DNA of 64,000 bases, from positions 49,695,092-49,759,091 of the forward strand of contig QCXZ01000138.1 of assembly GCA_025024175.1 (NCBI GenBank), written 5' to 3'. Made by a program: the position numbers and the translations under genes. The notes under the pieces are model-generated. The model saw only the letters and a program-made list of their open reading frames with translations. It was not told the DNA's origin and searched no databases. Shown here piece by piece: positions 1 to 11,770 of this stretch. How positions within the stretch are numbered: the stretch's first letter is position 1; each line of letters begins with the position of its first letter. The stretch comes from Rhyzopertha dominica (taxonomy: Eukaryota > Arthropoda > Insecta > Coleoptera > Bostrichidae).

Positions 1-300
1 ATAGGCCTTCAAAGTGGGGTTTCAAATCTCGAAAAAAATCAATATCTTAATTATACTTGAACTTAAAAAAAATCAAATTTGGTACACGTTGTGAGTGTAC
101 CAAGACCAGGATTCGAAAGTAATTAGAGTTCAATTGGAACATTTTAAAGGGCTGATAAGGGATGATGCACTCTTAGCATGTGACATAATTTTTTAACACA
201 TTGGCGGACCTAACAAATTATTATTTTATTTTATAGGGAATTTAATTCTAAAACTTTTTTTACCCCTATTATTTTTCAAAAAATCTTATCGTTTTCATGA
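1..300. other. left-edge flank without gene
   Basis: AT-rich sequence. No open frame, repeat or RNA gene is recognised before the inverted repeat that begins at about 301. Confidence 0.5.
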
Positions 301-367
301 AAACCTTAATAACTAGGAACATTTATTGTAAAAGCTATGAAATTAAATGTCAGACTTGACAATCAGG
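301..367. repeat. left terminal inverted repeat of mariner-type element
   Basis: This stretch pairs with 2457-2551. The right arm carries about 25 extra bases, centred near 2495-2515, that are absent from the left arm. Confidence 0.65.
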
Positions 368-1285
368 AAAATGAAACACTAAACTAATTTAGTGTTGTCA
401 AAATGGCCGAAAAATTTTCATTTAGCGAACATGCTATTAATATTAAGTTTCTGTGAAGAAAACTGCAGAAGTGTTAAACAATATCGCAGAAGATTTCGTA
501 AGCGCTTAATCCCTAATATAATATTAAAAGACGGGCTCGAGAAACAGGGAAGTTTTTCAGTAACACTCGAAAACGTGCTATTACAATCAGAACACAAGAC
601 GAAGAACTTATTTTGAATACAATTGAAGATGACCCCCCATATTAGTAGTACTAGATATCTATCCCGACAAACTGGTATTTCCCAAACTTCGGGTTGTGAG
701 AAGTAACCTACTGCACTCATATCATGTCATAAAAGTGCAATTTTTGCATTTTTTGCGATTTTTCCGGTTCTTCTTTACCAAGAAAAAAAATGTGAAAGTA
801 TGGATTTTTCAATATCCGTTTCAAATGCCTCGATATTCCGCCACGGAGATGACGTAAAAGGTTCGCACACTGACGAAAGCGAGAAACACCAATAATAGCC
901 AGTACTCTAGCGGCATTGCAAGTAATATTTGTTTACATTTTTTTGAGTTTGAGCGTCGCGTTGCCAATTTGGGCAAATTTTCGCGATACCGTGAGGAATG
1001 CACTCGTAAACTGGCATTGTGTATGACAACGATATGATAAATTTTGAAACTGTCAGGACGATCTCTGGCCGTCGTTAGGAAGAAAACGGTAAAGTACCGC
1101 TGACAACATCGCACGTTCGCACGTGCTGCATGTGTCACATGTGTAACGAATAACCCTAACAACTCTAGCCATGCGTTTTTGTTTACATAGTTTGGTCAAA
1201 CTTTAGAGTTTCGTATTTGTCATATTAAGTGGTGGAGCAAGATGTCGAAGTATTTGGGTAATCTGTTGTTTTTTTTAATGTCAGA

Positions 1286-1375
1286 ATGGCTTACGTTAAG
1301 AAATGTTTTGTTCCGTGTTGTAAGAATACTACTGCTGATGAACAGTTACAGGTTATTCCTATGTTTACATTATAA
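1286..1375 (+). pseudogene. THAP-like zinc-finger start fragment, nested
   Basis: A 29-residue frame begins MAYVKKCFVPCCKNTTADEQ and then stops. The CFVPxC-K-N/S-T-T pattern matches the first strand and first zinc ligands of THAP domains, which bind DNA in P-element-type transposases and in host proteins. The rest of the domain (AVPxY motif, C-x2-H pair) is not present in frame. It sits in the middle of the mariner-type element and resembles the fuller THAP frame at 37488-37787, so it may be the remnant of a P-like insertion. Other origins are possible because the match is short. Confidence 0.3.
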
Positions 1376-2456
1376 TATTGACGTTGACGGTTATAGTTAT
1401 ACCTTCGCCCCTCTCTCTCACTCCCATTGCATTATTTGTATTTCTCCGACTATTTATAAAACTGACAACTGTGAGCACCTAGTTACCTAGGGAGCTGTAA
1501 CAGTGCGCATGACGGAAATTAGGAACCTTTTGCGTAGCTGTTGGCGGATTTAAGAAGATGTTTGAAACAGGGTAATTTTTCTACCGCCGTTTGTTACGAG
1601 TTGAATTAATCTGAAAGCAAAATAGATGCGTGGCACTAGTATTCATGATGTAAGCAATAAAAGGCATAGGTTAAAACTATCAAATTTTAATGTGCGAGAC
1701 CCTATTGTTACCGAAAGATTTGGTTAAAAGAGTAAATTTCTGCCGGCTTATTTTACGCCAAGACATTAATTTTCAAAAGAAAATTCTCTTTACTGATGAA
1801 GCTTGTTTCATCCGCAGAGGTATTACAAATTTACATAACTATCATGAATATTCCGATGTAAACCCTCAATCAGTAACTTCTCGACCTTTCCAACGCGAGT
1901 TTAAACTAAATGTTTGGATCGGTATTTAATTGGTCCAGTTATTTCATCGGATACACTGAATGGCAAAATTTATTTAGAATTTCTCTCCCGAATTTACTTG
2001 GCGAGGTGCCACTACAACTTAGGCTGGAACATTGGTTTATACGTGATGGAGCACCGCCTTATTTTAGTATTATTGTTAGAGACATTATAAACCAACGGTA
2101 TCCAAATAAGTGGATTTGAAGGGGTAATAATTGCCCACAAGTTTGGCCTCCACGATCACCACACCTCAACAAATGTGATTTCTTTCTTTGGGAAACGCTA
2201 ACAGAATTTGTGTATTCTTCACCAGTTGCGTCTCAAGCCGAATTGTGGAATCGCATTACAAATAAAAGCACAATCATTAGAAATGATCAGCAGTTACTGG
2301 ATAGAGTAGACTTCAACTTTCGATGAAGAATAAATTTATGCCTAAGAGAGAATGGTGGTCATTTTGAACAATTTGTGTAACCTATCAGTGCAAATTGTAA
2401 TGTTATTTCTATTGTTGTTTATTTTTCTATTAAAATATTCTTATTTAAACTCTTTA

Positions 2457-2551
2457 CCTGATTGTCAAGTCTGACACTTAATTTCATAGCCATCGTTTGG
2501 ATAATTTTAAATAACACGGCTTACAATAAATTTTCCTAGTTATTAAGGTTT
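2457..2551. repeat. right terminal inverted repeat of mariner-type element
   Basis: Reverse complement of 301-367, apart from a short internal insertion. A mariner-like outer end CACCCTGTA follows at 2578-2586. Confidence 0.65.
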
Positions 2552-2586
2552 TGCTCTGTGTCGGTGCTTATGCGAATCACCCTGTA

Positions 2587-3794
2587 CTCTTAAGGTGTTA
2601 ATGTTGTAAAATTTTCTGGATAAATTCTTAAGCGATTTGTCTTGATTACAGTCGTTCCTCTTGCATTAGGGTTAACTTTTTTTTTAGCTATTTAAATTTG
2701 AATTCTTTTAAATTTGCTATGAGCTCATGTGGTCTCGTAATGTGCTTCTTGCAATTATTGTGTACATTTTTTTTAATTGATGATCCTCCAAAGCTTTAGA
2801 GTTCTCTCCATATGGAAAGCTCAGTACTAAAAGTGAACTGTTTATATTCATCACGAATTTAATTTCTTGTCATTATGTAAGAGAGAAAAGTACTTTTCGT
2901 GTAACATATTAATAAGTACGAAACTATGAGCAAACACCTTACAACCGACAGATTTTCTTGTTTGACTTCTTCAATAAAACACTTAGTACTGGCAATAATT
3001 GAATCCAAAATCATGTTGTGTAAATCGAACAACGAAGTGAACTAGGAATATTTCTCTATAAATTAGCGGCTTGTTATTTGGATTATCTTTAGATTAATGC
3101 TACTAAATTATCTTGAAAGCATTGAAATAAAATTTAATCTACTTGCCACGTAGCTACTCCTATCGATTATTTCTTACTCACACATAAAACAATCATTAAC
3201 TGCAAATGGCATGTTAAAAATCTCTTATTTGGCCTGCATAGCTTTCGTAACAGTCATGTTCGCCAACTAAGTATAAATCAGTGAATGTTCTCCAAATTTC
3301 ACGCTAAAAAACCGTCCCCTCACTTTCTTCCTCCACGTTCATAAAATCTGCGGACTATTTCCCAACTTAATAAGGTCGTTTTCGTAGTCAAACAGCCACG
3401 ACAGAACTTTATTAGCGCGTGGAAACCACGTTGCTAGGGTTGGCTTTATTTTTATTTACATTTTTTGAGGAGACCCAATTCCCGCTAAAGGTGTAATGTT
3501 GGGGTGGCAATCGATTACCAACCAGCGTAGAACGAACTGTGTAAACAGCAAGTTGCGGTTAGGGGTGGTGTTGAAATGGGTTGATAGTAAAATGCCTCGT
3601 GAACGGTGTGGTTTTTAGGCTGCCGTGATGCAAAGTGACTCTGCTAGTTGCTGATTTGTGCCGGAATTAATTAACTAAATTAACAATTAATTACTATAAC
3701 AAAAGTTCAGAGTGATAGGGAACATGATTTAGAAGGGCTTGGGGTTTAGAAGATTGTTTTCGTTATGAATTTTAAATCACTGGGGAGCATAACT
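2587..3794. other. spacer; no gene recognised
   Basis: No coding region is supported. 3250-3560 is GC-richer and less repetitive than its surroundings and contains homeodomain-like ATTA and ATCGATTA words, so it could be a regulatory element. That reading is inference only. Confidence 0.4.
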
Positions 3795-4484
3795 GAGGAG
3801 CTCCAAATCAAAACGCACTTTTCGACCAAAACTCAGTTTTTGAGTTATAGATGGCACTCGATACTTGAACATGATTGTAAGCAGATGGTACTTGTGTTTG
3901 AACTGAAAACGCTGTATTTCCCCTTTAAAAGTACACCGTTGTAGGGCGTTCGAATCAAAACGAAGTCTTTGGAATAATTAATTTGTTTCAAAATGCAATA
4001 TTTTACTTAAAAAAGATGGAATCTAATGTACGGGAATCAGAAAGAGGATTAAAAGGGAAGCTAAAAGGTAAAAACAAATGGATTTGAGGTAAAAGTAGTT
4101 ATAAGTCAGATCAAAATTAGAGTTCTTTTTTTCGCTATTATAGATATTCAAACCAGTTTCCTGATTTAGTAAATCGGATGGTAAATATCTGAAGAACCGG
4201 ACATCCGGTTTGGATCCAATTTGGAGCTTTAATTCTGAGATTAAGAAATTTCATTTATTAAATTTGAATCAAAATGCATTTTTAATTTTGATTTCTTCGA
4301 GTTTTTGGATAGCCAACTTGTTCAATATTTCTAATTGTAACCTAAACCTGACCATAGTGGTTGCAATAACATAACTTGATCAAAAATTCGTTTTTAAAAT
4401 AACATTTTCAAGCTAATGTAAAAATTTCTCATTTTTTGACTTTTTCATAATTTTCAAATAATGCGTTTTGATTTGGAGCTCCTC
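3795..4484. mobile_element. MITE with 23-bp perfect inverted ends
   Basis: 3795-3817 is the exact reverse complement of 4462-4484 (ends GAGGAGCTCC, inner part AAATCAAAACGCA). The direct repeat AACT flanks both sides at 3791-3794 and 4485-4488, consistent with a 4-bp target duplication. The 690-bp interior has no long open frame. This is a non-autonomous DNA transposon. The superfamily is not certain from a 4-bp duplication alone. Confidence 0.75.
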
Positions 4485-4746
4485 AACTATACTATTACAT
4501 AACTACTTATCAGTTTTTCTTGGCCAAATGCAAACGTAATTTAATGTAACCAAAAGAAGGATAAATGAGATAAAAATAAAAGGAACTGGATTTAAAGTAA
4601 TGTATAAATAATTTCCATAATTTAATGAAATAATTTCGTGGCGGTGATCGAACATCAAAAACATGTTTATATTTTGTTATTATTTATTATTAACTGTCCC
4701 TGTGTTATAACAATTGTGTTAAAATTGTGGAAGGTATCTGAGTGAT

Positions 4747-5697
4747 ATGGAAAAAGGTAAAATCTTGGCTTTTTGGGGGAAGGCTTTAGTTGCCGAAAAA
4801 TTACTCAAAGAATTAAACGGTCTCGTAAAGTTGTCGCCAATTATTTGCGAAACCCTGAACAGTATGGCACAAACAAGAAAGGTAGCGCTAAGGAAAAAAA
4901 TTCGCCCAGAGCTGCAAGAAGAATTATTGCTGCAGCAAGTAACAATTTAAAAAGTAAAAAAGAATTGCCCAAGAGTGCGGGCTTGATGTTTCAAAATGGA
5001 CTATAGGGAGGGCTCTGGAGAAAAGTGAACACACGTACAATGTCTGAGATTTTTTCCTCGCCATAAAACAGCCGCTTTGGAATTTGCTCGTAAGAATATG
5101 AATCGAAATTGGGAAAATGTGTACAAAAACTTTACAATTAAACCTCGAATTAAACAATGTTATTTAGAAAAATCTTTTCTGCTGAAAAAAAAATCTTAAT
5201 GGTCCAGTTTCAATTGCTATTGGGCGAGATTTGAAGATAGAACCTGAGTATTTATCAAAATGAAACTTTGGAGGTGGTACGTTAATGGTATGTGGTGCCT
5301 TTACAAAAGCAGGCGTTTTAACATTGGCTTATCCATCAACACTGATGAACAGTCGAGAGTACATTCAAGTTCTTGAGACAAATTTAGTGCCTTTTTTAAA
5401 TAAAAATTACGAACGAGATTTCATTTTCCAACAAGATAATGAGAGGATTCATATCAGTAGAGAGTCGATGGCTTAGTTTGCCAACCAAAATATCGAATTG
5501 TTAGAGTGCCCTCTTGTTCACCTGACATGAACCCGATTGAAAACCTTTGGGGTATCCTAATTCGGCGACTATATGCGGATAACCGACAGTATGCCACCAT
5601 AAATGAACCCAAAAATTCATTAGAAGAGGTTTGGGCTAATTTGGAACTTATAATATTAAACAATTTGGTTGGAAGCATGAATTCTAGAATTTTGTAG
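4747..5697 (+). pseudogene. decayed Tc3-like transposase
   Basis: Translation pieces in different frames match the Tc1/Tc3 order. First is a helix-turn-helix region at about 4773-4980 (ITQRIKRSRKVVANYLRNP, then a second helix-turn-helix). Next is a DDE core from 5285 (MVCGAFTKAG, then FIFQQDN with the second catalytic Asp). Last is CSPDMNPIENLWGILIRRLY at about 5514-5573, with the third acidic residue in NPIEN. A frameshift near 4925-4990 and stops near 5180-5280 and 5476 break the gene. The first catalytic Asp region is not readable. Terminal repeats could not be delimited. Confidence 0.7.
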
Positions 5698-8318
5698 CTA
5701 ACTAGGAAGAATGGAAGTCAAACCCATTACTAATTAACGAATGTTTTGGTAAAATTTGTTCAATTCTGTGTGAAATTTAGATGGGGCACCAGTCCATTTA
5801 AAAAAATGAATAGTCTACTTCTTATTATTTTCGTTTCTTTTTTCGCTCTTGTTATTTGCATTAATTTACGTTTTCCTTTGACGAAGAAGAACTTAAAATT
5901 CAGTATAGGATTATATTAACTGAGGAGTTAGAAGTAAATCACATTAAGAACACGACATATACTTGCATGCATTTTTATCACCCTTTATCAAGCACGTAGT
6001 TTTCCACTTCTACTTTGAATAGCATTACCGATGAATTAACTTTTTAGGGCAGGTAATCACCGCCACATTCAGCCCTCCTTTATGCGGGCGGAACTCAACC
6101 ACCTGACCAAGTAATCAGTTCACAGTCGGGTTAATTCCACCCCATTCCACATCGACTTTTATTACCCGACGTATGTGTCTCTATCGACGTTACGGTTTCC
6201 GTTGGACAGACGTAAATCCGATACGACCCAATAAACCTTGGTCCCGACAAAAGGCACATCGAGGATTTACTGCTGTCAGTGGCGATTTTCACAGCAAATT
6301 CATGGGTTAAACGCTGTCGTGCAAAAGCAGATTGGAAAACCAATCGGTGTCTTAAAAGTTTTATGCCATGTGGAGATGGTTGATACTGTGGGACTCCAAT
6401 AACCGCTTTGAAATTAGTGTTNACGAACTTTGACTTGACTTAAGCGAATGTTTCATAACGAGTAGTATGCCTTTATTATTGGAAGATCCGAGCCATACTT
6501 TTATAACAGATGTGTTGAACGAAAACGGTGTAAAAAATGAAACAAGTTATTAACTAAGGTGACTTTGTAATGGTGGATCAAAATGCCTTCGATGGGGGAA
6601 GCAAATCCCATCTTTTTTGTTTTTCAACTTTAAATACACCGAACACGTCATAGCAAAAGAAGTCTAAAACCACAAGTGATCTTTACAAAGTGGACGTTAC
6701 TTAAACCTCGTTGTGGCTCATGTAAAAGTAAAGTACTTTTCATATTAATAATCTCTATAAAAAACAGCCCATCCTAACAAAATCTGTGACATACCTCTGC
6801 CTACTTGCTGCCCACTGCACATCATTTGTCTTAGATCCTGTCGACTTCCTGGCAAAATATTAAAAATAACTGGAATCACCTGATTAATTACCGTGAATTG
6901 CATACGATATTTTTGAAAGTCCAAGCAAACATCTGACGTACTAATATGATGCTGAATCTACAAATAGTCGAATCGATGACGTATCCAAACAGCTGTACTC
7001 CAAATGAAGTCATCGAAGAAATTTTAAATTTAGAAAGAGCTTCCTTAGCATTAAAAACTAGCAGGTAACTACTGTTTATTCGTGGTAGTATGGCATAAAC
7101 AATGTTTTCCGACCATTTCACCACTTTATATTGATAGCCTTTAAAGTGCTATATTTCAACACAATCCATCTAGACATTTGAACAAGTCGTTCATTCTATT
7201 GAAGGTGGCAAGATATTATCCGAGCTTTCTAAATCATTTTCGTTGTAGTTTAATTATAAAAATGCATCGGTATATATTAACTATCACTCAAGAACGATAC
7301 CTAAGAGAAGTCTTAACCAGGTTAGGAACGTTGCTTTCAAAGACCGTTACATTGGCATAAAATTTTAAAACCAGTGAAGACGTGAATTTGGATGAAAATT
7401 TAGAAAAGCCTACTACAGTGATGTCCATTGTCTAATCTATACTTTACAGGGGTCGAGACNAGACTGAAATTTTTGTTTGAAGTACCTCAGTCGTTGTCAA
7501 GACGTTCCAAATATTTGTATCTGGACTCAACTGAAGAGAGTGTAATGTTATAAAATCAATATGAAGTATTCATTTTGGAAAATAGAACACGAGTTCTTTT
7601 AAATAAGACATAATCGACTTCATATGTAACAATACCTAACGACTGAATGGAATATCGATTCCTTTTCATCGTAAGGAACCATCTGACAGCCCTATAATAG
7701 AGACTTCAAAATTAATTGAATCGAAAATAAACTGGAATGTATTGTATAGCAATATAATCAAACTATGGTGGATGAAACGCAAAAATGCTTCATCATTGTG
7801 GCTTAAGACACGTCTGGCTTATGTAGATAATTAAAAAACCATTTATTGGTGAACAAAAACATAAAGATTGACCCATAGATTTATTGATTGATAAATGCTT
7901 AACATTTACGCGCTTCGCAGTTCTAGATCCACAATATTTAAACTCAAGGGCAGTCGCACTTAAATTAGGGTAGTTGCACAACTGGCGTTTCTCACGTGCT
8001 CAGTCATGACATCATCAAATTATGCCGTAGGCAGTCGTCTAGACTAGGTACTACGTTTCAAACTTAAAAATACTCGATAACCGTAAAATTGGACCAACGC
8101 AAAATTTCTCGTGACCAATTATTTACTGGCGTACCAGTGACCCTGGCTGTTTACCAAGGTATTAGTAAAATTCGCAAATAGGTACCACTGCAAGCAGGCT
8201 TATTTGAGAGATTATGGACTCAAAAAATCTTGATACCTACACGTGTGTAGTGTTAGGAGAGAATCTGAACGTGTTAAAAATATATATATTTATTCCTCCG
8301 CCAGTTCCTAAATGAGGA
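5698..8318. other. spacer; one GC-richer island
   Basis: No gene is recognised in about 2.6 kb. 6040-6360 is GC-richer and of higher complexity than the AT-rich flanks, and a frame of 70 codons on the minus strand there resembles nothing known. It may be a regulatory element or an old exon. Single N bases occur at 6422 and 7460. Confidence 0.35.
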
Positions 8319-8429
8319 ATGTTCAGAAGTGTTATGGAGAATTATTTAAAAATTTCCAAGCAAGAAAATAACATCCTTCTTTGTATACGAGGGTTAATGC
8401 TTTCAGCACATTCAATAAGTTCAGATCAT

Positions 8430-10155
8430 ACAACATCGTTAAAACAAACATCAACAACACAGTGTGATAAACCAATCCAAAAAGAGTGTCTCAGATGCTG
8501 CTGTAAATATTTTAGCCAAGGGGATGAACTTTCCTGTTTCCAAAAGGCGATATAATGTCTGTGGAATCTTCTATAAGGCTGCTTCCGAAATATCAAGCGG
8601 ATAAGATAAGGAGGGACGTATGCCACATCATTAGAAATGCACGTACATTCAAACCTAATGTGACATCTGAGAAAATGAAGGATTTTAAGGATTTCAATAC
8701 AGATAAGTCCCCAGTTCAGCCACAGTAATTTTAGAAAGAACAGATTGTGAGGCTAAAGCTAGAGAATTATTAGATGACCAAATATATAATAAATTATCCC
8801 GAGATCCTACGTCAAAATTTTGCAAATTGCTAATGATCTTATCAAAACTTCAAATCTTTCGAATGAAGAGAGGTCTTTTAACTGTTTCCGATTGCATAGT
8901 ACCTAAATTGTATATGGTTTGCCCAAAATCCATAAAATTAATGTCTCTTTAAGACGTATAGTCAATATGATTGGCAGTCCTTGTTACAGATTGGCAAAAT
9001 TTTGTGCTAACTATTTAAAACCTTATGTAGGAAAAAAAAGTAGTTTCATCAAAAATTCTTCAGACTTTATTGATGTTATAAAAGGTTTAAGCACTTCAGA
9101 AGATTATATTTTAGTTAGTTTTGATGTGTTTTTTTTATTTATGAAACCATACCTGAAACGATAGATATCATCAAATCCAAACTTAATAGAGATCCCCTAG
9201 GTGACATGACGGCCAGATTATCTGAACACTGTTTATAACTTATTTCTTATGGAACGGTAATTTTTATGAACAAAAATTAGGTTGTGCAGTGGGTTCAGCT
9301 CTAAGATCTATAGTACGATCAACAGTTTTCAATTTAAAGCAAAATGTTGGTATAAGTATGTAGATGATACTTTATTTATTTGGCCCCATGGTATAGAAGA
9401 GTTAAGTAGGTTTCAAAATCATTTGAACGGTCAAAATCCTGATATAAAATTTACTATGGAATTAGAAAGCAATGGTAGTGTACCTTTTTTGGATTTCCAA
9501 ATTTACAGAGTAAACACTGGACACACACAGAGAGATATTTACATGCATATCTCACCACCCTCCCACTCGAAATAATAGCCTTATAAAGACGTTATTTGTT
9601 AGAGCACAAATAATATCGGACGAAAGTTCTTTACTTGAAATTGATTATATTAAATCAGGGCTAGCGAGAAATGGTTATAGCACTAAGAATATTTGGTCAG
9701 TTTTAAATAAAGGTGCTCGTCCAAATCAAGTAAATTCTGAGCCAGGACAAAGTAAATTAAAGTTGAGTTTGCCTTATATACAAGGCCTTTCGGAAAAATT
9801 AGATGAAATTTTAAGTTCTACTAAAGATAAAGTACGCATTATTTAGAAGTGAAGATGTTTACAAAATTACTTGTTCTTGCGACAGGTGTTGTATAGGTCA
9901 AACTAAAAAAAGTAGGTACGCGTTTGAAAGAATACATTAGTCCTACTAGGCTGCAACAGATAGATAAATCCTCTCTAGCTGAACACTCATATTCGACACA
10001 CGATTGACTTTGATAAAACAAAATTTTACATAGCGAAAAATATTGTCACGAACGTCTAATCAAAGAAGCTAAAGAAATTTCTAGGACTACTAATAATTTT
10101 AATAGGGGTTGTGGAGATTATGAGTTGCGTGACATTTGGAAAGCTTTTTTGTAGT
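8430..10155 (+). mobile_element. Penelope-like retroelement with RT and GIY-YIG remnants
   Basis: Pieces in order: an N-terminal Penelope region near 8475-8560 (NILAKGMNFPVSK) and 8580-8690; the RT finger motif LPKIHKINVSLRRIVNMIGS from 8916; LVSFDVFFLF at about 9110-9140, which aligns with the first catalytic Asp region; and YKYVDDTLFIWPHG near 9351-9395 with the YVDD active site. PFLDFQIYR follows near 9485. An endonuclease-like tail reads YKITCSCDRCCIGQTKKSR near 9857-9915, fitting the GIY-YIG start, and ends in NNFNRGCGDYELRDIWK near 10095-10145. RT plus C-terminal GIY-YIG is the hallmark of Penelope-like elements. Stops, frameshifts and a deletion between the GCAVGS motif (9280) and YVDD show the copy is dead. 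Confidence 0.8.
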
Positions 10156-10439
10156 TATCATTTATTAAGTAGTTCGTGTATATCTAATAAGTAGGTAGTT
10201 CTTTTTTCGTCATTAGATTTCAATTTTATCAGGTTGGTTGTTTATTTAACGCCTCGCTTCCTTGATGATTTGTTTATTTACTTTCAAAATTTTGTTTCAA
10301 CTACTGTCAGACGATATTTTGAAGTTGTCATCTTTGCGAAAGATTACAGGTATAATCGAAAGGTCAGATTAATAATTTGTTGTCAGTATTTATGATGACA
10401 GCGATCCGAAAACATATTATCTTATCCTTCTTTGCGTTT
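10156..10439. other. 3' flank of Penelope-like element
   Basis: AT-rich tail and spacer with no gene. The exact 3' end of the element cannot be placed. Confidence 0.35.
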
Positions 10440-10469
10440 ATCTTCTTTTTCGTTTGTGATTTGTCGTTC

Positions 10470-10770
10470 TAATTTTGGCTTCTATGTTCATATTCTTTTC
10501 TATTCCTATATATTGTTTCTCTTTTCGCATTTCGACGATTCACAGTCAAAGTATGAAGTGTTTGGTACCAAACTGGGGTAGAATTATCTGTTCTAATACA
10601 TCATGCACATCGATTTTGTATATCTGCTTTGATAACATACAAAAAAGACAAAAACGTAANGTAGTTTATAAATATCAATAATTCAAATCCTAAAATTTCT
10701 CTTTTCGTTATTCTACTGTTAGATTAAAGGTCGAACTATGACATATTTGGTATCGAAAACTATATTTTAC
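10470..10770 (-). repeat. dispersed satellite-like repeat, inverted relative to 38.9-39.3 kb
   Basis: The stretch around TTTGGTACCAAACTGGGGTAGAATT (10560-10584) is the reverse complement of the repeated word AATTCTACCCCAGTTTGATA found twice at 39086-39105 and 39245-39264. Neighbouring words match too: a TTTCTCTTTTCG-like motif followed by TTTCGACGA, and ATATCTGCTTTGATAAC. A second, more diverged unit lies near 10695-10760. This is a tandem-type repeat family shared between two sites about 28 kb apart. Confidence 0.55.
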
Positions 10771-10810
10771 TGATTACTTATAAAGATACATCCATATTTC
10801 CTTCACTCAC

Positions 10811-11200
10811 CTTGTATAGCACATCCTTGGCTCTGACTGTTGNTGAGCAGCAGGAAGCAGACCCCACTGAAGAGGGTCAGCGTCACCACCGTNATCAGCA
10901 GGCACTTCTCCCGCGGGTTCTGGCTCCTCCTGGACAGCNGCTTCGTTTTCNGCACCGAACCCGACATCNGCACCACGGTGGTGGCGCCCNGCAGCGTCCC
11001 CGTGGCCTCCTCGTCGGACGCCTTCAGGTAACCGTTCTTGGTCTCGGAGCAGCGCCACTCGTTCATCTGCACGGGTACGTCGCATCCCTTCGACGTGGGA
11101 CTGTTCATTTGTGGGCTTATTGTGACGACCTCTTCGTCAGATTGGTGGAGTCTGATGGCGCGTTGTGGGGAAGCATGTTGTGCTTTCGTTTGTGCGAGAT
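10811..11200 (-). CDS. N-terminal exon of a neprilysin-like (M13) peptidase
   Basis: The minus-strand exon is bounded by a strong acceptor (CCTCCCTCCTCTCGTTTCAG, just upstream of 11200) and the donor GTGAGTG at 10810. It encodes a polar tail, then a basic stretch (SRRSQNPREKCLL), then one hydrophobic segment (TVVTLTLFSGVCFLLL), then a short luminal start. A cytosolic tail, basic stop and single signal anchor in one exon, with conserved R-x-P/K-x-EK-x-LL spacing, fit type II M13 metallopeptidases (neprilysin or endothelin-converting enzyme). The first in-frame ATG is at 11108, but the frame is open back to the acceptor. No HExxH exon is seen to the left, so the catalytic exons must lie beyond position 1. 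Six N bases fall in the exon, mostly in the middle position of a CNG codon. Any other type II membrane protein remains possible. Confidence 0.5.
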
Positions 11201-11510
11201 CTGAAACGAGAGAGGAGGGAGGCTGGGTCAGTTTTGTTCCGTCCAATCGACTGATTTTCTCTGGTGAACGTTCGCATGACCAAAGGTGCTATATAAAGTA
11301 ACTAAAATAACGTATAAAATTCAAAATAAGGATTATTTGCAAAAATTTGAAAGAGACACCTTAAGATTTTACAAGAGATATGACATTAGATGTTTTTTTT
11401 TAATAAAATCATATACATTTTTGGTCACTCGAGCCCTTATTGTCTTAGAAATCTAATCGTTGTTCATTTGGCACAAATTCTAAATTCTTTCAGTTTTAAT
11501 GGAATCTATT
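11201..11510. other. intron or spacer without gene
   Basis: AT-rich sequence upstream of the putative peptidase exon. No further coding signal is seen. Confidence 0.35.
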
Positions 11511-11770
11511 GATACTAGTCGGCGTTTTTCTTACTTTTGGAACTGCCTTCCTTAATTCAAGATATTCAGCAAGTGCTTGCTGCAGTCGGAAGGAACGTAA
11601 GGTACCAACAAGATTAACCCACGTTAGTACTTTGAATTTTTTTTTGCGGTATTATATGGATCAATTAGATGTGTCAAATTATAATCTGAATTATCATACT
11701 TTGAACATTTGCTTGCCTGCCTCTGCGTGTAATGTTTTTGAACTTCATTTAATGCACGTGTGTTCATTTT
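11511..11770 (+). repeat. dispersed repeat family A, copy 1
   Basis: This matches 40259-40456 at moderate identity. Shared words are GATACTA, TTAATTCAAGA, GCTGCAGTCGGAAGGAACGT (CTGCAGTCGGAAGGAAC exact), TTTGAACATTTGCTTGCCT and ATGCA(C/T)GTGT. It contains no convincing gene and is probably a transposon fragment. Confidence 0.6.

Larger units (their letters stand above)
301..2586 (+). mobile_element. decayed mariner-type (DDE_3) transposon
   Basis: The element is bounded by imperfect inverted repeats: 301-367 reads as the reverse complement of 2457-2551 (shared blocks CCTTAATAACTAGGAA, TTTATTGTAA and TCAGACTTGACAATCAGG). The right side continues to CACCCTGTA at 2578-2586, a usual outer end of mariner-type elements; the matching left outer end is not visible. 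The broken transposase keeps an N-terminal helix-turn-helix-like stretch at 392-700, the first catalytic motif FTDEACF near 1780-1810, RDGAP near 2041-2055 (second Asp), and WPPRSPHLNKCDFFLW near 2143-2193. Several frameshifts and stops separate these parts. The middle, about 720-1620, holds unrelated DNA, so a nested insertion is likely. The element is inactive. Confidence 0.7.

Noticed and set aside
821..1162. 113-codon minus-strand frame
   Set aside because: No family match, lies inside a decayed transposon, and no splice or promoter context.
10807..11085. Second minus-strand frame over the peptidase exon, rich in Arg and Gly
   Set aside because: Alternative-frame shadow of the exon that has the membrane anchor and splice sites.
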